Positions 32,646 through 40,021 of a DNA stretch of 51,707 nt are shown piece by piece. The translations under genes were made by a program, and so were the position numbers. Numbering within the stretch: the first letter of the stretch is position 1; every line of letters begins with the position of its first letter. The stretch is from the NCBI GenBank assembly GCA_003567615.1, contig PWZC01000281.1:1-51707 (forward strand), read 5' to 3'. This DNA comes from Gemmatimonadota bacterium. GTDB taxonomy: Bacteria; Gemmatimonadota; Gemmatimonadetes; Longimicrobiales; Gaopeijiaceae. The notes under the pieces were generated by a model. That model searched no databases. It was not told the origin of the DNA and was given only the letters and a program-made list of their open reading frames with translations.

Positions 32646-35206
32646 CCTTCCGCTCCTGATTCGTCCCGGACCGGGTTCGCCGGGGTCACGTGCGCGGCCG
32701 GGGCTTCCTGGTGGTAGCCGCTGCCCGTCGACCGCCTGCGCCTGACCTGCATGCCCACCTGATCCCGGAGGGCCCCGTGCCACGGGGTGCCCGATCCGAA
32801 GGCAGGTGGGCTTGCCCGGAGTGTCCTGAGTGTCCACCCGACAGAGGCCAGCGGGGACTCGGGGTCCAGGGGACCGGTGAGGAAGAAGCCCGACGAGGCC
32901 ACCCTGTCCGCGTGCCGGGGGAAGGGGAGGGGGTCGCTGCCGGCGAGGACCGGGAGCCCGGACTCCTCCCCCTTTCGCAGGATGACGGGACGCCGGGTCC
33001 AGGTGGGCCGGTTGCCGTTGTCGCCCAGGAAGACGGGCGGGTCCTCCAGGGGGGGGCGCACGGTGCTCGGGACTCCGAGGCGTTCCACCATCTCCCGCAC
33101 CAGGCGCCCGCGTCGGCCCCACCACTTCCCGAATCCCCATGGGAGAACGGGAATCCCACCGGCGGAGCGGATGTCCTGGATGGTTTCGGAGAGCGGACGG
33201 CCATCAAGCTCGGCGTGCGTTTGCCGGCTACAGAGCGCCAGGACCTCGACCCCTTCAGCAGTCACCACTTGTCTGCCGTCCACAAGCAGGATCGGAAGGC
33301 CCTTCCCCTCGGGTGTGATCCGGACTGATGCCTCTTCACCTGTCCGCTCGATTCTCCAACCGGGGGGAAGGAGCTCCCGGGCTGCCGATTCGTCCCGGAG
33401 GCGCTCCACCGCCGTGCTCCCGGTCACCTCCGCCAGGAGGAGGCAGGCGGCCGCCAAGGGCCGGGCGGAGTTCGACTCGGCCCGGGCCAGGTTGCCGGTG
33501 ACGGCGGTGAGCACATCTCCCCAGTTGAAGAAGGGGTGAACGTGGACGTGAGCGTCCACGAGCCAGGTGACCAGGGAGCCTCCGGCACCTTCGTCCGGTC
33601 CTGACGTCGTCTCGTCCGGTCCCACGGACGACCGGCTCATCCGGGCTAACTCCCGCGCGGCTGCCGCATGAGCCTCCTCGGGAAGCGGACCCGAATACCC
33701 CAGCCCCATCCGACGATGCAGAAGGTCCTGGACGGTGCAGGCCATCTCGCTTGCGGCCCCGTGCCGAAGCTGGGCCCCGATTGCCGGTACCTCGGGAGCG
33801 ATCCTCCGGGCGGCCTCCGGATCCCCTTCCAGATGGGCCATCACCTCGGGGTAGGCGGCACCGTACGTCCGTGCGAGGCGGGTGGGGATTCCCTCCGGAA
33901 GCGCCTCGCCCCAGTCCCGACGGGCTGTGGCCTCCAGCGTTGAGAGCTGGGCGGCGGGTGCCCCGGGGAGGACGGTTTCCTTTGTGAGCGAGGGGGGTGG
34001 GCTGCGGTCCAGCACCGAGAAGATGCGGTCCGTCAAGGACTCGGCCACCAGCCGGGCAAGGGTCAGGTTGAGGGTCTCGGCTTCGATGACGGGTGTCCCC
34101 TCCCCGCCCTCCAGGACGCGGATCCGGGAACGTCGGGTGAGTCGTACCGGCCCACCTCGGTCCCGGGCTCCGGTGGGTCGGGCCGGTAGGAGGCCGGCGT
34201 GGACCGCCAGCACGTGGGCCGGACTCACCGGCGGTCCCGGCCAGGCGGCGTTGAAATGGCTCAGGAGCTCCGCCACCGCCGAATGGTCCGGTGACGACGG
34301 AAGGGAGCTTGGGGTACCGCTCAGGTGGAGTGTCCCCACCAGCACCCGGTCCTGCCAGGGAACCCGGAGAAGTCGCCGGCCTCCGGCGTCCAGGGCCAGG
34401 GCCGTGGTAGTCCCGTCGCCGGGGAGAACCAGGTTCAGCGCCAGCGATGGGATGGATCCGCGTGCCACCGGCCGGCCCGTGAGCCGTTGGGACAGATCGT
34501 GAGCGGCAGGGCCGGCACAGTTCGCGATGACCCGTCCCCGCACCTCCAGCCTGTCACCTGAAAGCTGGTCCCGGGCCACGATACCGACTCGGCGCCCATT
34601 TTCGGTGAGGGGACCCCGGCAGCTCACATGGTTCGCCGCTACTGCACCGGCCTGGACCGCTGCCTTCACCACCTCCAGGACCATGCGCTCCGGCGAGCGG
34701 ACGGTGGTGTCGTGGAATAGAATGCCTCCGGCCGGCGGCTGCCCCTCCAGTTGGGGGATCCGGGCCACACACTCCCGGGGATCCAGGAGGCGGGCCGGCG
34801 GCAGGGCCAGCATCCCCGGTACGTCCCGATTCCGGTCCCAGGAGAGGGCGTTGGCCACAGCCACGGAGCCCTTGCGGAATAGATCTCTCGCCAGTCCGCG
34901 GCGGGCGAAGGGGACGAGGACCGGCAGGGGCTCCACCAGGTGGGGCGCAATGCGGAGCCACGCTGCCCTCTCGCCCAGCGATGCGCGCATTCGGGGCAGG
35001 TCCAGTCGCGGAAGGTAGCGAAGTCCCCCGTGCACGATGCGCAGCGAGTTGGAGGTTGTGGCTCCCCCGAAGTCCTCTCCTTCCACCAGGGCGACAGCGA
35101 GGCCCCGGAGCGCTGAATCCCAGGCCGTGAAGGCGCCCAGTACCCCGCCTCCCACGATGATGACGTCGAATGAACGAACTTCGAGATCGGCGGGGCGACG
35201 GATCAC
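32642..35206 (-). CDS. GlpD-like FAD glycerol-3-phosphate dehydrogenase fused to a metallohydrolase-like domain
   Basis: 854 aa from GTG 35206, overlapping the upstream stop (GTGA). Residues 1 to about 540 match GlpD: FAD motif VIIVGGGVLGAFTAWDSALRG, then TTSNSLRIVHGGLRYLPRLDL, VIANCAGPAAHDL and a DAO_C-like segment ending SEMACTVQDLLHRRMGLGYSG. A short linker (about 530-545) leads to a domain starting DAHVHVHPFFNWGD, followed by GGIPVLPWGFGKWWGRRG, LGDNGNRP and VLAGSDPLPFPRHADR. Its His and Asp clusters resemble PHP or amidohydrolase metal sites. I do not recognise the fusion. It could oxidise glycerol phosphate and act on a phosphoester in glycan synthesis, but that is a guess. Confidence 0.8.
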   Translation of the reverse strand: MIRRPADLEVRSFDVIIVGGGVLGAFTAWDSALRGLAVALVEGEDFGGATTSNSLRIVHGGLRYLPRLDLPRMRASLGERAAWLRIAPHLVEPLPVLVPFARRGLARDLFRKGSVAVANALSWDRNRDVPGMLALPPARLLDPRECVARIPQLEGQPPAGGILFHDTTVRSPERMVLEVVKAAVQAGAVAANHVSCRGPLTENGRRVGIVARDQLSGDRLEVRGRVIANCAGPAAHDLSQRLTGRPVARGSIPSLALNLVLPGDGTTTALALDAGGRRLLRVPWQDRVLVGTLHLSGTPSSLPSSPDHSAVAELLSHFNAAWPGPPVSPAHVLAVHAGLLPARPTGARDRGGPVRLTRRSRIRVLEGGEGTPVIEAETLNLTLARLVAESLTDRIFSVLDRSPPPSLTKETVLPGAPAAQLSTLEATARRDWGEALPEGIPTRLARTYGAAYPEVMAHLEGDPEAARRIAPEVPAIGAQLRHGAASEMACTVQDLLHRRMGLGYSGPLPEEAHAAAARELARMSRSSVGPDETTSGPDEGAGGSLVTWLVDAHVHVHPFFNWGDVLTAVTGNLARAESNSARPLAAACLLLAEVTGSTAVERLRDESAARELLPPGWRIERTGEEASVRITPEGKGLPILLVDGRQVVTAEGVEVLALCSRQTHAELDGRPLSETIQDIRSAGGIPVLPWGFGKWWGRRGRLVREMVERLGVPSTVRPPLEDPPVFLGDNGNRPTWTRRPVILRKGEESGLPVLAGSDPLPFPRHADRVASSGFFLTGPLDPESPLASVGWTLRTLRASPPAFGSGTPWHGALRDQVGMQVRRRRSTGSGYHQEAPAAHVTPANPVRDESGAEG

Positions 35207-36129
35207 GAAAGGCCCTCTTCACTCAGATGGATGGGCACCGTCCTCCCGGCTCCAAGTCGTCGCCGAACGCTTCGGAGCCCCCGGAGCAGGCGGGCTCCCC
35301 GGGGGTGCCTAAGGGCCCAGAGTTCGGTGCGGATGGTTCGTTCCAGCCGCGGATCCCGAACTCCCAAGTCCCGGGCATAGGTCCGCACCCAGAGCAGGAA
35401 CCCCTCCCTCCACCGGGCTTCGTCCGCCGGTTCGGGATTGCTGGTCATCGCCCTGCTGTGTTGTCTGTACCGATCCAACACTTCTTCGGTGGCCACAGCG
35501 GGCTCGGCCAGGAGCATTCTCGCGTAGAACGCCTGGTCCTCGGTGGGCCACGGGAACGACTCTACGAAGCCATTCACGCGTCGGACCGCTCCGGTACGAC
35601 AGGTGATTGACGTAGGGCAGGGAACAGCGACAGCCCCGGAGATCAGATGAACAAGCAGTGCCCGGGGGGACAGGAGGGTGCGCGTGGGCACTCCCAGGGC
35701 CGGTGTGAAATCGGGGGTGTCACTTCCGTCCCAGCTCCTCCAGTAGAGGCTTGCGCCGAAGGCCATGGCGGCTCCTGGACGTCCGTCCAGCAGTTCCAGG
35801 TGGGTCTCGAGGCGCTGGGGGAGCCACACGTCATCCGCGTCCAGAAAGGCCACGATCTCTCCCTTCGCGCGTTCCAGCCCCCGATTCCGTGTCGCGGGCA
35901 CACCCCGGTTCCCGCCACCGGGATGCCCGAAGACCTGGATGCGGTCCGGGTCCCGGGCCGCCCACTTCTCGGCTTCCCGGGTAGCCTCCGGGCCGGACCC
36001 GTCGTTCACCAGCAGGAGCTCCCAGGCGGGGAAGCTCTGCGCCAGCACGCTTTCCACCGCCTCAGCCAGGAATCGGGGATCCGGATCCAGGAAGGGGATG
36101 ATGACGGAAACCCGGGGTGAATCGCTCAC
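35203..36129 (-). CDS. Family 2 glycosyltransferase
   Basis: 308 aa from GTG 36129, which overlaps the deacetylase stop as GTGA; the longer frame to 36225 has no extra homology. GT-A motifs: VSVIIPFLDPDPRFLAEAVESVLAQS, WELLLVNDGSGPEAT, GVPATRNRGLERAKGEIVAFLDADDVWLP. FPWPTEDQAFYARML supplies the catalytic-base region. There are no membrane helices. It probably adds one sugar to the repeat unit in the cytoplasm. Confidence 0.9.
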   Translation of the reverse strand: MSDSPRVSVIIPFLDPDPRFLAEAVESVLAQSFPAWELLLVNDGSGPEATREAEKWAARDPDRIQVFGHPGGGNRGVPATRNRGLERAKGEIVAFLDADDVWLPQRLETHLELLDGRPGAAMAFGASLYWRSWDGSDTPDFTPALGVPTRTLLSPRALLVHLISGAVAVPCPTSITCRTGAVRRVNGFVESFPWPTEDQAFYARMLLAEPAVATEEVLDRYRQHSRAMTSNPEPADEARWREGFLLWVRTYARDLGVRDPRLERTIRTELWALRHPRGARLLRGLRSVRRRLGAGRTVPIHLSEEGLS

Positions 36130-36995
36130 GGTCCGGCCCTCTCGGTCGGAGTGGCAGTCGCCATTGAGCTGGCTCCACCTCCCCTCGCACCCCCCGGGCG
36201 GATTCCCGTCCAGGAGGCGAGCCAACGTTCAAAGGCCGGACCCGGGACGTCAGGGGGCCAGAGCCGCGGGAGCCGGAGGGGGTCACTGGATTCGGTGATG
36301 AGGCCCGGTCTGGAAGCGCATGCCAGCCGGCAGCCAGATTCCCGCACCGCTCGCTGCACCCGTTCGTTCACCCCGCCGTGGGGGTAGGAGAAGCTCGTCA
36401 CAGGCCGGTTGAGCAGGGCCTCCAATCGATCCCGCCCTTCCACCACCTCGCGGCGAACCTCACGCGGCGCAAGGGTGGTCAGGTCGGGATGACTCAGTGT
36501 GTGGGCGCCGATCTCCACCAGGGGATGGTCGGCGAGCTCACGAAGCTCCGCGGTGGTAAGGGGCCTACCGTCAAAGCCGTCCCGGTCCCGGTCCCAGCGG
36601 AAACGGTCGGTTCCCACAGCGCCGGCCACCACGAAGACCGTCAACGGCATGGCAACGTCCTCGACAAGGGGAAGGGCCGCTCCCATGACATCGGCATATC
36701 CGTCGTCGAAAGTGAGGGCCAGGGCACGCCGAGCCTTGCCGAGCTCGAGGCCATTGGAGGGGGGTTCGGGGGCAGCGTCCGATCTACCCAGGAGGTCAGC
36801 CGGGCGCACCACCTGGAAGTGGCGCGAGATCACCTGCAGGTGGTCCCGGAAGTGTGACGGGTGCACGCAGAGGACGTGGGGGTCGTCCCGGTCCTCGGCA
36901 ACCCGGTGGTAGCCCAGGATCACTCCCCCTCCCAGGAGCCGGCCCCGCCAGTACCATCCGTGGCGCTGCAGCGTCTTGCCCCCCGGGATCCTCAC
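36126..36995 (-). CDS. Polysaccharide deacetylase (NodB/CE4-like)
   Basis: 289 aa from GTG 36995, overlapping the methyltransferase stop (GTGA). The NodB homology is clear: VILGYHRVAED near the N-terminus, LALTFDDGYADV (Asp97-Asp98), EIGAHTLSHPDL (His165, His169) and TSFSYPHGGVNERV. It removes N-acetyl groups from a glycan, using a divalent metal. The XrtA/PEP-CTERM-type polysaccharide clusters contain a similar deacetylase, but no exosortase is present in this window. No signal peptide is visible, so it may act on a cytoplasmic intermediate. Confidence 0.9.
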   Translation of the reverse strand: MRIPGGKTLQRHGWYWRGRLLGGGVILGYHRVAEDRDDPHVLCVHPSHFRDHLQVISRHFQVVRPADLLGRSDAAPEPPSNGLELGKARRALALTFDDGYADVMGAALPLVEDVAMPLTVFVVAGAVGTDRFRWDRDRDGFDGRPLTTAELRELADHPLVEIGAHTLSHPDLTTLAPREVRREVVEGRDRLEALLNRPVTSFSYPHGGVNERVQRAVRESGCRLACASRPGLITESSDPLRLPRLWPPDVPGPAFERWLASWTGIRPGGARGGGASSMATATPTERAGP

Positions 36996-37834
36996 GGTGC
37001 GCCGGACCCTTCTGCATCGGCGGTGCCGCTGGAGTGGCCCTTCCGGGTCGCCCTCACCATCACCAGGAGTTCGTAGTCCGGATCGTGATGGGCCAGTTCC
37101 CTCTCGGTCAGCTCCTCCGCGGCCAACCCCTGGAGGAAGGCGGTGGCAGTCAGCACGTTCCCCACCGACTGCACATGGACCTCTCCCCCCGGGAAGGCGT
37201 CACCGAATAGGCGCGCGGCCGAGTGCCGGGTAAGCGCCCAGTGGGATCCCCAGGAGCCGTCCGCGGCGCCGGTAAGTCGGCTGAGGCCAGGAAATGTCAC
37301 CAGCGCGCTTCCTCCCGGACGCAGGATGCGGTGCAGGGTGCGCACCGCCCCCTGAATATCGAACACAAAATGGAGCGTCTGGGTCACAATCAGGCAGTCG
37401 AAGGCGACTTCCGGTATTCCCTCGCCCGTGGCCAGATCTCCGAGGAGCGTTACCCCCGGCAGACGATCCGACAGGTGGAGGACATCGCTGCGATGCACCT
37501 GGTCACCCCCGAAGCGGCGGGTGTAGTCGCTGGTATCGATCTCCAGCACTCGGCCCCGGATTCGTCCACGCTCCGCCTCCAGGAATCCTTCGATGTAGTG
37601 ACGATCGATGGGAACCCCCCGATCGAAGCCCCAGTCGGAGCTGATGGGATCCAGGCGGCGGAGGGAGCCGAAGCGCACGGCCCCGATGGGAGGGTTCTGA
37701 AGGGTCCGGGTAGCGACCTGTGCCAAGCCGCGACGCACCCTGCGTGGGAGGAGGGTCCGCATGAGCCGGCGAAGGGGACCTCCGGGGTATTCGGTGGTTC
37801 CCGCCGAGAGATTCGACTCGTCCGGTGTCTCCAT
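36992..37834 (-). CDS. SAM-dependent methyltransferase-like protein
   Basis: 280 aa, first gene of the nine-gene minus-strand operon. A class I methyltransferase core is visible: GRVLEIDTSDYTRRFGG at motif I, LGDLATGEGIPEVAFDCLIVTQTLHFVFD at motifs II/III, and HRILRPGGSALVTFPG. Motif I is unusual, with DTSDY where a G-x-G is normal, so SAM binding may be altered. The N-terminal 60 residues are basic. It probably methylates a sugar or lipid-linked intermediate. Confidence 0.82.
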   Translation of the reverse strand: METPDESNLSAGTTEYPGGPLRRLMRTLLPRRVRRGLAQVATRTLQNPPIGAVRFGSLRRLDPISSDWGFDRGVPIDRHYIEGFLEAERGRIRGRVLEIDTSDYTRRFGGDQVHRSDVLHLSDRLPGVTLLGDLATGEGIPEVAFDCLIVTQTLHFVFDIQGAVRTLHRILRPGGSALVTFPGLSRLTGAADGSWGSHWALTRHSAARLFGDAFPGGEVHVQSVGNVLTATAFLQGLAAEELTERELAHHDPDYELLVMVRATRKGHSSGTADAEGSGAP

Positions 37835-37901
37835 GTAGCTCGTCTGTGTCGAGGTTCGGTGCGGGGATGCGGAGGGTGGGACCCGGTCTGCGCGAAGTCT
37901 T

Positions 37902-37934
37902 CAGGGGCTGGAAATAGCAACCTTCATGCCCCTG
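37902..37934. promoter_or_regulatory. Inverted repeat in divergent promoter region
   Basis: CAGGGGC (37902-37908) and GCCCCTG (37928-37934) form a perfect 7-bp inverted repeat with a 19-nt gap. It overlaps the minus-strand -24/-12 element in the 265-nt space between the two large divergent operons. A regulator-binding role is plausible but untested. Confidence 0.4.
37916..37931 (-). promoter_or_regulatory. Candidate sigma-54-type promoter for the minus-strand glycan operon
   Basis: The minus strand reads GGGCATGAAGGTTGCT: exact TTGCT at -12, GGCA at -24, GG-N10-GC spacing. The transcript would start about 70 nt before the operon's first codon at 37834. Confidence 0.5.
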
Positions 37935-37964
37935 TAATCATAGCCACACGGTGCGTCGGCCGCA

Positions 37965-37980
37965 GGGCACAAGTCTTGCT
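37965..37980 (+). promoter_or_regulatory. Candidate sigma-54-type promoter for the plus-strand glycan operon
   Basis: GGGCACAAGTCTTGCT differs from TGGCAC-N5-TTGC[AT] only at the first base. The predicted start, near 37991, leaves a leader of about 108 nt before the ATG at 38100. Confidence 0.6.
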
Positions 37981-38099
37981 ACCCGTCGAGCGCAAGGAAG
38001 GAAACAGTCATCCAGGACACCCGTCTCTCCCATTCCCTCATTTCTCGGCCATACTATCCTTTCGGTTCGGTCCACCTACCCCGCTTCCATGGCCTTTCC

Positions 38100-38975
38100 A
38101 TGACCAGTCAGCCGTCCTCTCCCGTGAACGTTGCCGGAGCCGGCGGTTCCTTGGCGCCGTATGGTGGGGGGCAGCCCCGCCCCTGGGCCCTGGAACTCTT
38201 CGACCACTCCCTGAAGAAGCGACTCAAGGTGGAGCTTCTGGCCAAGCTGGCCGGAGAGCTGGGGGGTCAACGCTGCCTCCTGATAACGTGCGGAGACAAT
38301 CCGGGGGCCATAAACTGGCACCTAAGGGACCGGGGGGGTGACTGGAGCTGGGCCGAGATGGAAGCGGCCCGCATTCCGGCCATGGAGGAGCTGCTTGGCG
38401 AGCCGGTGGTCGACGCCGCGCCTCACCTGCTCCCCTTCGACGACGGGGCCTTCGACCTGGTGATGACAATCGACGTGCACGAGCACTTGGACGAAACCGA
38501 CCCGTTGAACCGGGAGTTGGCCCGGATCCTGGCAGCCGGAGGGCGCGCCCTGGTGACCACACCGAACGGAGATCCACGCATGCCACTGGCCCGGGTGAAA
38601 CGCCTTCTGGCGATGTCCCCGGAGGTCTACGGCCACAGGGTGCAGGGCTACACGGCGAAGGAGCTGGAGGGGATGCTTACGGCAGTGGGGCTGGTTCCCG
38701 AGGACCAGGGCGCCTATTCGCGGTTCTTCACCGAGGGGATCGAGCTTGCCATCAACCTGGCCTACGTCAAGGTGCTGGGGCGGTCCCCGGATGGCGCGGC
38801 GCCCAGGGAGGGGGAGATCGCACCGTCCTCCAGCGGAGAGCTGAAGCGACTGAGCGGCCCCTACCGGATCTATCGAGCGGTCTACCCTCTGCTTCGTGCT
38901 GTCTCCCGTCTGGACGGGCTGATTCCGGGGTCCGGAGGCTACGCCGTCGCCGTCCTGGCCCGTAAGCCTACATGA
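38100..38975 (+). CDS. SAM-dependent methyltransferase
   Basis: 291 aa; first gene of the plus-strand operon. Class I core: CLLITCGDNPGAINWHL at motif I, HLLPFDDGAFDLVMTIDVHEHLDETDPLNRE (motif IV), then ARILAAGGRALVTTPNG. The C-terminal 100 residues carry a hydrophobic patch that could contact the membrane. No acceptor can be named; methylation of a sugar or lipid-linked glycan is likely from context. It ends in an ATGA overlap with the epimerase gene. Confidence 0.85.
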   Translation: MTSQPSSPVNVAGAGGSLAPYGGGQPRPWALELFDHSLKKRLKVELLAKLAGELGGQRCLLITCGDNPGAINWHLRDRGGDWSWAEMEAARIPAMEELLGEPVVDAAPHLLPFDDGAFDLVMTIDVHEHLDETDPLNRELARILAAGGRALVTTPNGDPRMPLARVKRLLAMSPEVYGHRVQGYTAKELEGMLTAVGLVPEDQGAYSRFFTEGIELAINLAYVKVLGRSPDGAAPREGEIAPSSSGELKRLSGPYRIYRAVYPLLRAVSRLDGLIPGSGGYAVAVLARKPT

Positions 38976-40021
38976 GGGGCCCGGCGACACCCACCGAGCG
39001 GGGAAATCCGGCAACGGGTGTCGCGGGGTCGCATCGTCCAGGCGGGACTCGCGTTGCCGCGGTCAGCGGCTCGCAGGGGTTCATCGGGCGACACCTTGTC
39101 CGAAGGCTAGGTAGAGCGGGGTGGAGTGTGCGAGCGTTGGACCTTGCGGGTCCGGATCAGCCGGCGGATGACGGTGTCGTCCATCACCGTGTGGACATCC
39201 GGGATCGAGAGGCGATGGAGGCGGTCCTGGACGGTGTCGAGGTCTTCTTCCACCTGGCCAGCGCCCACCTCGAACACGGTGCTCCCTCCGACTGGTACCA
39301 TTCAGTGAACGTGGAGGGGGCGGGTTTCGTGGCACAGGCCTCGGCCCGGATGGGTGTGCGACGGCTGGTCCACACCAGCAGTGTGGGGATCTACGGTGAT
39401 GTGGGGAAGAAACCGGTGGACGAGGAGGCCCCGAAGCACCCCTCCAATCTCTATGAGCGGACCAAGCTCATGGGAGAGGAGGCCGTGCTGGAAGGAGCCG
39501 CCGGCCAGGGCCTTGAGGTCATCATCCTGCGCCCTGGCTGGGTGTACGGCCCTGGCTGTCGACGGACCGAGAAGCTTCTCCGATCCGTGCGCCGCCGCCG
39601 ATTCGCCTACGTCGGGGACGGTTCGAACCTCCGGCACCCGCTGCACATCTCCGACATGCTGGACGCCTTCCTGCTCGCTGCCGACGCCCCGGCCTCCGCT
39701 GTGGGCCGGGCGTACTTGGTGGTGGGGCCCCGCCCCGTCACCGTCCGTGAGCTGGTGGCCACCTGCGCCCGGGTCCAGAAGGTCGGGGAGCCGAGCCTTC
39801 GCCTCCCCCGCTTCCTGGTGAGCGCAGGTCTCCACACCCTGGAGACGGCCTTTTCCGTCCTGGGTCGGACACCTCCCGTATCTCGACGATCCCTCGCCTT
39901 CTTCGAGAACGACAATGCCTTCTCCGGACGGGCGGCGGCGGAGGCGTTGGACTTCCATCCCCGAACGGAGCTGGAGGAGGGCCTTCGCGCCACCCTCCAG
40001 GCGCAGGGGGGGGCGGGCTGA
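38972..40021 (+). CDS. NAD-dependent sugar epimerase/dehydratase (extended SDR)
   Basis: 349 aa. Rossmann motif VAAVSGSQGFIGRHLVRRLG (about 29-48), DIRD at the adenine site, HTSSVGIYGD, and the catalytic YERTK. VIILRPGWVYGPGC and HPLHISDMLDAFLLA complete the extended SDR pattern. The N-terminal 25 residues look unstructured, so a later start is possible. It modifies a nucleotide-linked sugar in the cytoplasm. The stop shares one base with the following ATG (TGATG). Confidence 0.88.
   Translation: MRGPATPTERGNPATGVAGSHRPGGTRVAAVSGSQGFIGRHLVRRLGRAGWSVRALDLAGPDQPADDGVVHHRVDIRDREAMEAVLDGVEVFFHLASAHLEHGAPSDWYHSVNVEGAGFVAQASARMGVRRLVHTSSVGIYGDVGKKPVDEEAPKHPSNLYERTKLMGEEAVLEGAAGQGLEVIILRPGWVYGPGCRRTEKLLRSVRRRRFAYVGDGSNLRHPLHISDMLDAFLLAADAPASAVGRAYLVVGPRPVTVRELVATCARVQKVGEPSLRLPRFLVSAGLHTLETAFSVLGRTPPVSRRSLAFFENDNAFSGRAAAEALDFHPRTELEEGLRATLQAQGGAG

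Noticed and set aside
38050..38056. Sigma-70 -10-like TACTAT before 38100
   Set aside because: No matching -35 at a suitable distance; the -24/-12 element is better supported.
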